DNA of 64,000 bases from Chitinophaga sp. Ak27 (GTDB taxonomy: Bacteria; Bacteroidota; Bacteroidia; Chitinophagales; Chitinophagaceae). Below are positions 52,526-61,158 of this stretch, one piece after another. The stretch covers positions 248,001 through 312,000 of the forward strand of contig NZ_JABAOB010000009.1 of the NCBI RefSeq assembly GCF_012726295.1, in the 5' to 3' direction. Position 1 is the first letter of the stretch. The number at the start of each line of letters is the position of its first letter. The translations under genes and the position numbers were made by a program. The notes under the pieces were generated by a model. The model was not told the DNA's origin, did not search any database, and saw only the letters and a program-made list of their open reading frames with translations.

Positions 52526-52753
52526 TATTTAACCAGCCGTAATGTGCTGTCGGATAAACCAGGTTCCTGACTTTCCCTCATCACCGCAACGCTATTATTG
52601 TCCGGCTTACAAAGTAGGACACTGGCAATCTATTGCCCTGCCTAAGTGATAGGTTGTGAGCCGGTTTTGCTACACCGGCCTGAAATAAATCCGGTTTTTG
52701 CTTCACCCTTTTTTGTTAATCCCTTGCCTTTACTTAAACCAAAAATCTACAAG
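52526..52753 (+). other. Gap before the thioredoxin gene
   Basis: 228 bases with no gene. The second half contains the third copy of the ECF-type promoter (52701-52730), 24 bases before the thioredoxin ATG. A small inverted repeat (AGCCGGTTTTGCTACACCGG-like, about 52655-52680) lies upstream of it. A frame from 52646 enters the thioredoxin gene but starts upstream of the promoter, so I set the start at 52754. Confidence 0.6.
52701..52730 (+). promoter_or_regulatory. ECF-sigma-type promoter before the thioredoxin-peptidase unit
   Basis: CTTCACCCTTTTT (52701-52713), 10 bases, TTGCCTT (52724-52730), as at 42470 and 45259. It should drive the three genes 52754-57934, which end at the hairpin terminator at 57958. 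Confidence 0.82.
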
Positions 52754-54181
52754 ATGAAAACTGCGCGTTTTTTTTCTATAATGATGCTGTGCGGCCTGGG
52801 TGCCTCCGCAGCTACGCCCACAGAGAATACCACGCTTGTTGCGAAAGTTGGCATAGCGCCGTCATTTAATGGAATTATTAACCTGAACACATTAAGTGAT
52901 AACTACAGTTATCAGCATGAAACTTTTTTTGTAAAAACCGATCAGCCATCCGCTACTTTTTCGCGGAAATTAGTTGCGGCAACCCAAATCATTTATTTGA
53001 ACGGTTGTGCCTTGCTCACGAATGCGGGCGACCAGGTTAAGCTGGAAATTGTACCGCTATACAAAAATGGCAACCCGGTGCCCGGCAGATTCCGCCTGGC
53101 ATGCAATGGGAAAGATGGCAGCCGGCAGGTATTGCCTTATAAAATAGATAGCTTGTATGGTCGTGCCGCCGCTGAACATTTTACGACGACTAAAGAAACG
53201 GATGAATTTATCAGTACTACTTCAGCACAGGTGGCTGAGTTGATCACCGCTGCCAAAGTAAACAGAGAGGATAACCTGGAGGCGCTCAAAGCTTTTGAAC
53301 AATACCGTCAATTGCTGGTAAGGATAGATGTAGCCACTGCTAATAAAACACCGGATATGAAAATATGGGGCGGCTGGTGTTTAAAGGGATTCGATCTTTC
53401 TGCTTCAGGGCTAAAAGCCATAGGCGACGAAAGTACCGGTCTGCAAGTGCAAAATCTCTGGTGTATGGGAAGGAAAATGCAGGATTCCACGCTGACTGAC
53501 CAACAGTTGCTGGTGGAAGTGCTTATGACCTGCAAAGCAGACAGGATAAAGGAAAGAGCTGCTCTTGCCTGGATGGTGAGAGAAGGTATGTACAAAGCCT
53601 ATACACCAGATTTAAAGTTTGTGTACGAAGCTACCCAGGGAGTATTAAAGAACATGACACCCGGAAAACGTGCTATAGATTCTGTGTATAACGCATATAA
53701 ACAGCTTGAGCCCGGACAACCGGCGTTCAACTTTGCCCTGAAAAATGATAAAGGTGACCTGGTTCGCCTTTCGGACTTCAAAGGCAAAATTGTCATCATC
53801 GATGTTTGGGCGATGTGGTGTCACGGTTGTGTGGCCGCTTTACCCATCTTCAAACAAATTGGAGACAGCTATAAAGACAAAAAGGATATCGTGTTCCTCA
53901 CCATCGCCTGGGAAGAACCAGGAACAGCCAATGCGGAAGTGCTGAGGAAATTCTCCATAGATCATCACATCGACGGTGAGAATAATTTATTCCTTAGTTC
54001 CGACAGATCTGATCCACAGGCCAAACAATTTATTCAACGTTATGCCTTAAACGCCATCACTCGCTGGATTGCGATCGATGATAAGGGCAACATCCTGGAG
54101 GGTAACCTGGGATATCCTGTTCCCGGATTAGAAAGTGAATTTGCAAGAAGAATTGCCAATTGCTATAAAGCCAGAAACTAA
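52754..54181 (+). CDS. Thioredoxin-fold (TlpA-like) protein without cis-Pro
   Basis: A 475-residue secreted protein: signal peptide MKTARFFSIMMLCGLGASA, a 330-residue N-terminal part of unknown fold, then a TlpA/AhpC-like thioredoxin domain with LSDFKGKIVIIDVWAMWCHG and the redox pair Cys356-His-Gly-Cys359. The C-terminal cis-Pro loop, usually GIPxF, is ALNAITRWIAID here: the Pro is replaced. That Pro is generally needed for substrate release and fold in thioredoxins. It is first in the unit with the M1 homologue and a second TlpA protein, and is likely periplasmic. Confidence 0.83.
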   Translation: MKTARFFSIMMLCGLGASAATPTENTTLVAKVGIAPSFNGIINLNTLSDNYSYQHETFFVKTDQPSATFSRKLVAATQIIYLNGCALLTNAGDQVKLEIVPLYKNGNPVPGRFRLACNGKDGSRQVLPYKIDSLYGRAAAEHFTTTKETDEFISTTSAQVAELITAAKVNREDNLEALKAFEQYRQLLVRIDVATANKTPDMKIWGGWCLKGFDLSASGLKAIGDESTGLQVQNLWCMGRKMQDSTLTDQQLLVEVLMTCKADRIKERAALAWMVREGMYKAYTPDLKFVYEATQGVLKNMTPGKRAIDSVYNAYKQLEPGQPAFNFALKNDKGDLVRLSDFKGKIVIIDVWAMWCHGCVAALPIFKQIGDSYKDKKDIVFLTIAWEEPGTANAEVLRKFSIDHHIDGENNLFLSSDRSDPQAKQFIQRYALNAITRWIAIDDKGNILEGNLGYPVPGLESEFARRIANCYKARN

Positions 54182-54219
54182 CCAATCGTCTTCCGCCATT
54201 CAAACCTAAACTGTCACAC

Positions 54220-56781
54220 TTGTATTTTAAATTTTCCATATTACTGGTGGGTGTTTTTCAGCTATTTCAACCAGCTGGCGCCGCGCAATCCGGTAAGGAT
54301 ACCACTTACAACCCGGCGGAGGCGTTTGCCCCGCTGAATTATCCACCTGGCAACGACATCCGCACCGCCGATGGCAAGCCAGGTGGCCACTACTGGCAGA
54401 ATAAAGCCGACTATCGGCTGGTGGTTACTTTCGATACCGCCACCCGGACCGTCCAGGGCACGGTAAACATTACTTACGCCAATAATAGCCCGGTAACATT
54501 GGATTACGTGTGGCTGCAGGCTACCCAGAACCGGTTCCGGAAGGATCCGCGTATGTCGATGATCACAAAGGCAGGCGTTGCCCGTTTCGACGTGGAAGAA
54601 TATACGGATGGATGCCGTATCCATGCTATGCAGGCGGCCAATGATAAACAATCCCTGCGGAAAACGTCCTATGAGGAAGCCGGTAACTACATCAAAGTAC
54701 AATTACCAGCGCCCTTATTACCCGGCCATAGCGCTGTTATTGCCGTGGCCTATGACTTTGTATTACCGGTAATCGGTTCCGACTATATGGGCATACTATC
54801 TACGCCTCATGGAAAAGTGTACCAGTTCTCCGGGATGTTTCCACGTGTATGCGTATACGATGCAGTACAGGGCTGGAATGTTGCTGGCAGCGGGTACTTC
54901 GTGGAACCTGGCAACCTCGATGTCAGCATTACGGTGCCCGCCGGACTCATTGTACAGGGCACCGGGCAGTTGATGAACCCGGAAGCAGTATTATCTCCCG
55001 GTGTTTTGGAACGGTATAAAAAAGCCTGGAAAAGCGACTCCGTAATACATATAAGAACGGAAACGGATCTACGTAGCTCGGTAGCTGCTAATAAACAACA
55101 GACCTGGCATTTTTATACCCCCAATGCGGGCGACGGACTATGGGGAGTTTCCGAAGCATTTTTGTGGGACGCTGTACGGGTCAACCTGCCCGATGGCCGC
55201 ACTACGCTGGCCATGGCCCTCTATCCACCGGAAAGTAACCCCGACTGGCGGAAGATTACCGGGCAAATGAAAGATATCATCCGCCTGTATTCTCACAACT
55301 GGGTACCTTATCCTTATACAACGGCTGTTAATATTGCTGGTTCTATTACTGGTGTAGCCGGCCCCGCTGTATCTGTATTACATTATTCGAATTCCAGCTT
55401 CGGCAATACAGTCTGGACAAAAACCAACCATGAAATCGGGCATACCTGGTTTAATATGATGATTGCAGCCGACAGCAAACATGGCTGGATGTGTGAGGGC
55501 CTCAATACCTTCATTAACCTGGTCAATTGCGACTCGCTGAAAGGAGAACCTGCATTTGACGTGAATACTGCTATTGGCTGGTTGTCGACCCCCAAAGCAC
55601 TCACCACCCTGAACACCCCTGCTTCCTCGGTAAAGCTGGAAGACATGGCTATGGTGATGTACGTGAAACCCGCAGTAGCCCTCTGGGTGCTGCGAAATGA
55701 GGTGATCGGGAAACAAAGATTCGACCAGGCTTTCCGGTGTTTTGTGAAAGACTGGGCGTTTAAACATCCTACGCCAGACGACTTTTTCCGGTCGATCGAA
55801 AACGGTACCGGAACGGATTTGAGCTGGTTCTGGCGCAGTTGGTTCCTGACCGACTGGAAATCAAATCCCGCTATCCGGCAAGTGGAATATGTAAAGGGAG
55901 ATCCGGCATTGGGCATTGATGTCACCATCGAAATTAAACGCAACATGCCTATGCCGCTGACAGTAGAAATACGGGAATTCAACGGAACCGTGAACCGGCA
56001 GCACTTGCCTATCGACATCTGGCAGCAGAAAGGCACTTATACGTTCCACTATGCATCGGTATCGCCGGTAACCACGGTGATCCTGGATCCGGCCAATGCC
56101 ATTCCCGACCTGGACCGCAGCAATAATACCTGGAAAGGCACTGGTCTTAAAACGCCGGTAACCACAGGTGTAACGGCAGCGCAAGTGGTAAACCGCTACC
56201 TGTCGGCGATAGGAGGAAAGGCCGCTTTACAGCAGCTGCAACAGGCTACGATCAACTATGCCAGTAATGAAAATGCACAACTGGATTTTAAAAAGCAATG
56301 GCAGCCGGGTACTACACAAACGACTATTTCATTAAACATGATCCACATGCAACTGGCTAATATCAGTACCACCGATACCAGCGTACAGTTCACGCGGCTG
56401 GGTCAGGCAGTGCCGTTGTCGGTAGCGCAACGGGCGCAGCTGAATAGCAATGCCTCCTTATTCCCCGAACTGCATTTTTTTGATAAAGGCTACCAGGCAA
56501 TTCTGGATGATGCCCTGGTGAATGTGAATGGGATGAATGCCTATGTGGTACATGTAATAGCCCCGGGAGGTAGTTGCTGGGATTACTATTATGATGTTAC
56601 CAGTGGCTACAAGATAAAGGAGTGTGCCCCTGTAAGTACCGCTGGTGGCTTGTTGTACGACCGGCTCGAATTTGCCGGCTACCAGCCGCAGTATGGTATA
56701 CAATGGCCCGCTACTTTACTTTATAACGTGCCCGGAGAAGGAGAAAGCTTATTACAACTGAAAAAAGTTACTGTACAATAA
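54220..56781 (+). CDS. M1-family aminopeptidase homologue
   Basis: An 853-residue protein starting with TTG: signal peptide MYFKFSILLVGVFQLFQPAG, an N-terminal beta domain (YRLVVTFDTATRTVQGTVNI) and a zincin domain with HEIGH (404-408, in NHEIGHTWFNMMIAADSKHG) and the third ligand Glu426 in WMCEGLNTFINL. Only 17 residues separate the second His from the Glu, against 18 in classical M1. At the exopeptidase GGMEYP position it reads GVAGPAVS, so the N-terminus-binding Glu is absent. The C-terminal half (about 590-853) is specific to this group. Periplasmic or secreted; the altered motifs make aminopeptidase activity uncertain. Confidence 0.85.
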   Translation: MYFKFSILLVGVFQLFQPAGAAQSGKDTTYNPAEAFAPLNYPPGNDIRTADGKPGGHYWQNKADYRLVVTFDTATRTVQGTVNITYANNSPVTLDYVWLQATQNRFRKDPRMSMITKAGVARFDVEEYTDGCRIHAMQAANDKQSLRKTSYEEAGNYIKVQLPAPLLPGHSAVIAVAYDFVLPVIGSDYMGILSTPHGKVYQFSGMFPRVCVYDAVQGWNVAGSGYFVEPGNLDVSITVPAGLIVQGTGQLMNPEAVLSPGVLERYKKAWKSDSVIHIRTETDLRSSVAANKQQTWHFYTPNAGDGLWGVSEAFLWDAVRVNLPDGRTTLAMALYPPESNPDWRKITGQMKDIIRLYSHNWVPYPYTTAVNIAGSITGVAGPAVSVLHYSNSSFGNTVWTKTNHEIGHTWFNMMIAADSKHGWMCEGLNTFINLVNCDSLKGEPAFDVNTAIGWLSTPKALTTLNTPASSVKLEDMAMVMYVKPAVALWVLRNEVIGKQRFDQAFRCFVKDWAFKHPTPDDFFRSIENGTGTDLSWFWRSWFLTDWKSNPAIRQVEYVKGDPALGIDVTIEIKRNMPMPLTVEIREFNGTVNRQHLPIDIWQQKGTYTFHYASVSPVTTVILDPANAIPDLDRSNNTWKGTGLKTPVTTGVTAAQVVNRYLSAIGGKAALQQLQQATINYASNENAQLDFKKQWQPGTTQTTISLNMIHMQLANISTTDTSVQFTRLGQAVPLSVAQRAQLNSNASLFPELHFFDKGYQAILDDALVNVNGMNAYVVHVIAPGGSCWDYYYDVTSGYKIKECAPVSTAGGLLYDRLEFAGYQPQYGIQWPATLLYNVPGEGESLLQLKKVTVQ

Positions 56782-56812
56782 TATTTATCATCATTCTAAA
56801 ATATCTAAAACG

Positions 56813-57934
56813 ATGCGTATGAATAAAGGTATGCTTTTGGGACTAGCCCTGTGCACGGCATTTACAGCCAACGCGCAGAAAAGGCTGCAACTGGATGTAA
56901 AGATTAAAGGATTGCCTCAGGGAGATACGGTTTTTTTATGGGGGCCTTTAACTAATACTATTGATACCGCTTATGTGAAGAACGATCATTTCAGCATTGA
57001 TGCGGATATGAGTGGAGGAGGATCCACCTATATTTTGCAGATAGGTACCAACGGTAAACAGGAACAGGGAACTTTTCTTTACCTGGAAGCCGGGAAAGTA
57101 AATATTACAGGTAACGGACCTTTCTTTGAAAATGCTACCTATACCGGAAGCCCATTTGTGGCAGATTGGGTAGATATCAAGAAGAATGTGCTGTCTAAAG
57201 AAACCGGGGCAGCTGAAATAGAGGCACTGCAGGCGAAGTTGGATAATGCTGCAAAACTGGGAGATCAGGATGCACAGGTACAGATCAGGACGGAAATGAA
57301 CAAATTGATGCAACCTGCGTCCGAAGCAGCATTGGATTGGGTGAAAAAACACCCCAATGCAGGTGCATCGTCCTTCCTTATCAATGCCATGCTGTCGCAA
57401 ACACTGGATAAAAACGACATAAAAGATCTGTTGACCAGCCTGGGGCCAGATGCGAAAAATACGTTCACTATCAAAAAAATGATGACGCAATATTTCGGTG
57501 GGAGCGCCATGGCAAATTTAATAAACAAACAAGCACCTGCCATCACCGTGAATGATACTGACGGAAAGCCAATATCCCTGGCTGATTTTAAAGGGAAATA
57601 TGTGTTGCTGGATTTCTGGGCAAGCTGGTGCAAACCATGTCGCGAAGCAATCCCGGCATTGAGCGCTACCTACAATAAGTATAAAGATAAAGGATTTACT
57701 ATCTTATCCGTTTCCTTGGATGACAAAAAAGACAAGTGGATGCAGGCAATTGCAGAAGAAAAAATGCCCTGGGCTCAGGGATCGGATTTGAAAGGAGGAG
57801 GAAGTCCTGTCGCCGCTAAATATGGTGTCGCCGCTATTCCTGCTGCTTTCCTGATTAGTCCGGATGGTAACATTATAGAGATTGGTGCAGTGGGTGAAAG
57901 ATTAGAAAAGAAATTATCAGAAGTATTGAAATAA
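56813..57934 (+). CDS. TlpA-family thiol-disulfide protein
   Basis: A 373-residue secreted protein: signal peptide MRMNKGMLLGLALCTAFTAN, an N-terminal DUF4369-like beta domain (about 25-110: LQLDVKIKGLPQGDTVFLWG), a helical linker, then the thioredoxin domain with YVLLDFWASWCKPCREAIPA (Cys273-Lys-Pro-Cys276) and a normal cis-Pro in YGVAAIPAAFLISPDG. Typical of the Bacteroidota TlpA/AhpC disulfide reductases. It lies 31 bases after the M1-like gene and closes the ECF-controlled unit. Confidence 0.92.
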   Translation: MRMNKGMLLGLALCTAFTANAQKRLQLDVKIKGLPQGDTVFLWGPLTNTIDTAYVKNDHFSIDADMSGGGSTYILQIGTNGKQEQGTFLYLEAGKVNITGNGPFFENATYTGSPFVADWVDIKKNVLSKETGAAEIEALQAKLDNAAKLGDQDAQVQIRTEMNKLMQPASEAALDWVKKHPNAGASSFLINAMLSQTLDKNDIKDLLTSLGPDAKNTFTIKKMMTQYFGGSAMANLINKQAPAITVNDTDGKPISLADFKGKYVLLDFWASWCKPCREAIPALSATYNKYKDKGFTILSVSLDDKKDKWMQAIAEEKMPWAQGSDLKGGGSPVAAKYGVAAIPAAFLISPDGNIIEIGAVGERLEKKLSEVLK

Positions 57935-57957
57935 TCTTTTGTAAAACCCTGATAGAA

Positions 57958-57990
57958 AGGTTGTCTCTGGAAAGAGACAACCTATTTTTT
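57958..57990 (+). terminator. Hairpin terminator after tlpA
   Basis: AGGTTGTCTCT and AGAGACAACCT, 11-bp perfect arms with a 4-base loop, followed by a run of seven T. Closes the thioredoxin-peptidase-TlpA unit. Confidence 0.93.
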
Positions 57991-57994
57991 TGTG

Positions 57995-58381
57995 TCAACC
58001 TTGGGGTTTCATATCTTCGAGGGCGCCAAAGGCATGGTCAATCAGTATTTTCCAGGTACCGTCGGCCTGTTGCTGCATCACTTCTACTCCTTTGGAACTG
58101 ATTTTTACTTCTTCTCCGTTTTTAATGCACCATTCCGATCTGCCTACGGCAATATTGCCTGTTTGCAGGCAATACACGGTATTAATTTCCATTGTCCCTT
58201 CGATGGCGAGGATAGACCGGATGGCTTCTTCAAATTTTTCCCTGCCGGATACCGGCTGATCGGGCGCCGGAACAATGATACCGTTGAAATCGTACATGTT
58301 TAATACGGTGGCTACATTGCCGGTATTGAATGCGGCAGCCAGGGTTGCATGGGCATCTTCTGCCCGTTTAGGTAAATTCAT
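57995..58381 (-). CDS. NTF2-like (SgcJ/YybH-type) protein
   Basis: A 128-residue cone-shaped-fold protein: AEDAHATLAAAFNTGNVATV at the N-terminus, GIIVPAPDQPVSGREKFEEA, and the C-terminal strands VMQQQADGTWKILIDHAFGA. This is the SgcJ/EcaC oxidoreductase-like or DUF4440 group of NTF2 proteins, whose cavity can bind small ligands. Cytoplasmic. It follows the PEP-mutase-family gene by 31 bases on the same strand, so both may share the AraC-type site at 59237. Confidence 0.87.
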   Translation of the reverse strand: MNLPKRAEDAHATLAAAFNTGNVATVLNMYDFNGIIVPAPDQPVSGREKFEEAIRSILAIEGTMEINTVYCLQTGNIAVGRSEWCIKNGEEVKISSKGVEVMQQQADGTWKILIDHAFGALEDMKPQG

Positions 58382-58412
58382 ATGATGGGTGTTTTAAGCG
58401 TGAATAAGCGAT

Positions 58413-59189
58413 TTAAGGGAAAACAGGCGCGAAGCTCTGTGTGGTCTGAATGTTGGTAGCCAGCGCCCCGATACGGTCATAAACGTTGTTGAACAAGAAG
58501 GGGCCCATGCTCACCCGTTTTACGCCCAATTCCTGCAACCGGGAAAAATCTGGGAGACCAGGGACGCACATTACATTTACGGGTAAACGGGTACCCGCCA
58601 CCGCAGCGGCAATATCCGCTGTATCTGTAATACAGGGCAGGAAGATGCCATCCGCACCGGCAGCTTCGTATAGGCCCAGCCGTTGTTGCGTGGCTGCCTG
58701 CTTATCGGCAACGTTCAGCAGATAAGTATCGCAGCGAACGTTGATAAAAAGACGGGCCTGCTTTGCCGCCAGGTTGCGTTTAATAAATGCCAGGGTATCG
58801 GCAAAGGCAATGGCATCTCCTAATACCCGGGTACCGTCTTCGATCCGGGAATCTTCTATATTGATACCAGCCACACCTGCCTCCCAGAGCTGTAATACTC
58901 GGTCGCTGATAGCCTGCGGGGTATTGCCATATCCCATCTCCAGGTCGACCGACAGCGGGATTTTTACGGTAGACAATATCCGCCGGATGACAAAGTAATA
59001 ATCATCGAAGGGCATGCCTTCGCCATCGGCATAACCGAGGCTGGTAGCTACCGCCGCGCTGGAGGTGGCGACTGCCGGAAATTGTTGCTGCTCAAAAAGA
59101 GCGGCGCTCCTGGCATCCCAGGCGTTGGGTAATAAGAACAGGTTACCTGTATGATGCAGCGCGTGAAAGGAAGAAAAGTTGGAAGACAT
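58413..59189 (-). CDS. Isocitrate lyase/PEP mutase family protein
   Basis: A 258-residue TIM-barrel enzyme: LFLLPNAWDARSAALFEQQQ at the N-terminus, VDLEMGYGNTPQAISDRVLQ with the Mg2+-binding acidic residue, AGVAGINIEDSRIEDGTRVL, LFINVRCDTYLLN, and the C-terminal LGVKRVSMGPFLFNN. Related enzymes rearrange or cleave PEP, oxaloacetate or 2-methylisocitrate; the exact reaction cannot be predicted. Cytoplasmic. A putative AraC-type site lies about 50-75 bases upstream. Confidence 0.88.
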   Translation of the reverse strand: MSSNFSSFHALHHTGNLFLLPNAWDARSAALFEQQQFPAVATSSAAVATSLGYADGEGMPFDDYYFVIRRILSTVKIPLSVDLEMGYGNTPQAISDRVLQLWEAGVAGINIEDSRIEDGTRVLGDAIAFADTLAFIKRNLAAKQARLFINVRCDTYLLNVADKQAATQQRLGLYEAAGADGIFLPCITDTADIAAAVAGTRLPVNVMCVPGLPDFSRLQELGVKRVSMGPFLFNNVYDRIGALATNIQTTQSFAPVFP

Positions 59190-59236
59190 ATCATTGCTAT
59201 TTTTATTAATAGCAAAATTAGGGCAGCGGGTAACCT

Positions 59237-59262
59237 GGGAATTGTATAAATCAGAACAGTTT
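59237..59262. promoter_or_regulatory. Putative AraC-family site upstream of PEP-mutase-type gene
   Basis: GGGAATTGTATAAATCAGAA followed by CAGTTT shares 22 of 26 bases with the site at 60142. It lies in the 71-base gap between the araC 3' end and the PEP-mutase-type start codon. Likely bound by the neighbouring AraC-type regulator (inference). Confidence 0.6.
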
Positions 59263-60076
59263 AACTCAGTGTAGCCGCCAGCGTGATAGGAGAGCTTTCG
59301 GGAGCATAGCCGGAGGGTGTGGCCCCGGTAAACGCCCTGAATTCCCTGATAAAATGCGACTGGTCAAAGTAGCCGCAGTCATAGGCAATCGCAGTTAAGG
59401 AGCTGTCTTTTTTGGACAGGAGCTGTAAGCTGTTTTGGAAGCGATGAATCTTGCTGTATAATTTGGGCGTCAACCCGGTGTATTGCAGGAACAATTTCTG
59501 CAGGTAACGGGAGCTGATACCATAGCGCAGGGCTACATTGCTGATGTTATCGAAGAAGTCGTCTTTTCGCAATTCCTGCATGATATGGTGAACGATCGTT
59601 ACATTGTTGGTTCTTTTGCCGGATAAGGAGAAGCGCCGGTACAGGTAAGCTTCCACCAGGGCAATCCGCTGCTGCCATGATCTGCAGTCTTGTAGTTGTG
59701 CATGCAACGTACGAATGGCCGGCCCGCTGATATCTCCAAAATCGCTAACCTGGTTATTAAATACGCTGATGTTGTCATCCAGGAAATAGGCGGCTGCATG
59801 CGGGAAAAAGCGAATGCCCAGCATGGTGTTTTTCCCAATAGACCTGATGGGTAAGGGCCGGGTAATTTGTCCCCATAGCTCAATAGCAGGAGTGGTGATA
59901 TACTGTGCCCCTTCGGCCGTTTGCCAGGCGCCGCTTCCCAGGTTAAAGATAATTTCCAGGTTCCCGCTGGGAAATACAGTGTCATCGAAGGCAGCCTCCG
60001 TATCTGATTCGTACAGGTAATAGCACTTTACATAAGGCATTAACCGGTTGTCAGGCCTGATTTCCTGGTATCTCAT
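59261..60076 (-). CDS. AraC-family transcriptional regulator
   Basis: A 271-residue regulator with an N-terminal DUF6597-like effector domain (YVKCYYLYESDTEAAFDDTV, FPSGNLEIIFNLGSGAWQTA) and a C-terminal double helix-turn-helix (about 165-260: NISNVALRYGISSRYLQKLF, YTGLTPKLYSKIHRFQNSLQ, SLTAIAYDCGYFDQSHFIRE). The ATG at 60076 is preferred because the upstream frame lies over the promoter. It precedes the two genes it probably controls (PEP-mutase-type, NTF2-like), and similar 26-bp sites lie upstream of both transcription units. Confidence 0.9.
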   Translation of the reverse strand: MRYQEIRPDNRLMPYVKCYYLYESDTEAAFDDTVFPSGNLEIIFNLGSGAWQTAEGAQYITTPAIELWGQITRPLPIRSIGKNTMLGIRFFPHAAAYFLDDNISVFNNQVSDFGDISGPAIRTLHAQLQDCRSWQQRIALVEAYLYRRFSLSGKRTNNVTIVHHIMQELRKDDFFDNISNVALRYGISSRYLQKLFLQYTGLTPKLYSKIHRFQNSLQLLSKKDSSLTAIAYDCGYFDQSHFIREFRAFTGATPSGYAPESSPITLAATLS

Positions 60077-60141
60077 ATTACGTAATTTAATCAAATTCAG
60101 TGAATAAATAGAACCCCTAAAGTTAACCCGGCCGGGAATGG

Positions 60142-60167
60142 GGGAATTGTACAAAACGGAACAATTT
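60142..60167. promoter_or_regulatory. Putative AraC-family site upstream of araC
   Basis: GGGAATTGTACAAAACGGAA followed by CAATTT shares 22 of 26 bases with the site at 59237. It lies 66-91 bases upstream of the araC start, suggesting autoregulation. Confidence 0.6.
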
Positions 60168-60213
60168 CGAGGACTTCTTTTAAGAAGGAATTAGATGTTT
60201 TTTAACTGATTCA

Positions 60214-60235
60214 AATAGTTTGGCTTCAAACTATT
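60214..60235. promoter_or_regulatory. Dyad upstream of the universal stress protein gene
   Basis: AATAGTTTG and CAAACTATT, 9-bp perfect arms with a 4-base spacer, 80 bases before the Usp start. Possibly an operator; the binding factor is unknown. Confidence 0.45.
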
Positions 60236-60315
60236 ACCTAACTTTAATAAGCAGGTGATATACGAAAAAGGGGCATTGATAACAGCACTGGCGCCGGTGA
60301 ATTAAAAAGGTAGTT

Positions 60316-61158
60316 ATGAAAACATTACTCGTTCCGGTAGATTTTAGCGACACGTCCGTGGCCACCATCCGTTTTGCTGCCGCCTGGGCCCAGGACTACG
60401 AATACAAGCGCATTATTTTGCTGAAAACATTTTATCAGAATGTATTCAGTGATATTGTGGTATCGGCAGAATATGGCGCGGTGAACCATGATTTTATGGA
60501 AGATCATCGCCAGGAGGCCATGACGCACCTGGAGCGTTTGTCGAACGTGATTGTAGGCATTGCCGGCGATATGAAAGTGGACATCGTTACCAGTAAAGTT
60601 CCCATTTTAAGAGCAGTGATAGCGCTTATCCGGGAAGAAAGCCCAGAGATGGTGATGCTGGGCAGCGAGCATGGGGCCGATGACAGCCTTATTTCCCGTA
60701 ATGTCATTGCTATTGCGAAAGCCAGCCCGGTGCGGGTGATGGTGGTACCATCGGGGTATCGTTACCGGCCAGTAAGAAATGCCCTGGTTCCCTGCGATTT
60801 TAATGCCCTGCACTCGCTGGACAAGCTAAATAAACTGAAAGCATCTCCGCATTTATGGGAGCGCACGCATTTTATGGTATTGAATGTGGACCCGGAAGAG
60901 CATTACCTGCATCCTGACGAACAATTCCGGGAAGATGAGCGTAACCTGCACGAATACTTGAAAGATTTTCATCATGAGCTGCATTATCGCAACGATAAAG
61001 ATATCCTGGGAAGCATCATCAATTTTACCGCCGCTCACGAAGCCCAGCTGATCGTGGCTTTGCCGGGTAAACACAGTTTCCTGTACTATCTCACCCATAA
61101 AAGTATTTCAGAAGCGCTTTGCCGTTCTGCCCGCGTGCCGGTAGTGATACTCAAGTAG
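60316..61158 (+). CDS. Universal stress protein (tandem Usp)
   Basis: A 280-residue protein of two Usp-like domains: the first (1-150) starts with MKTLLVPVDFSDTSVATIRF and ends with VMLGSEHGADD and SPVRVMVVPSG. The second (about 155-280) starts with RNALVPCDFNALHSLDKLNK and ends with QLIVALPGKHSFLYYLTHKS and ARVPVVIL. The Gly-rich ATP-binding loop is weak in both. Cytoplasmic stress-response protein. It overlaps the convergent membrane-protein gene by 8 bases. Confidence 0.9.
   Translation: MKTLLVPVDFSDTSVATIRFAAAWAQDYEYKRIILLKTFYQNVFSDIVVSAEYGAVNHDFMEDHRQEAMTHLERLSNVIVGIAGDMKVDIVTSKVPILRAVIALIREESPEMVMLGSEHGADDSLISRNVIAIAKASPVRVMVVPSGYRYRPVRNALVPCDFNALHSLDKLNKLKASPHLWERTHFMVLNVDPEEHYLHPDEQFREDERNLHEYLKDFHHELHYRNDKDILGSIINFTAAHEAQLIVALPGKHSFLYYLTHKSISEALCRSARVPVVILK

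Noticed and set aside
52646..52753. The upstream extension of the thioredoxin gene's frame.
   Set aside because: It begins before the ECF-type promoter; the ATG at 52754 gives a proper signal peptide.
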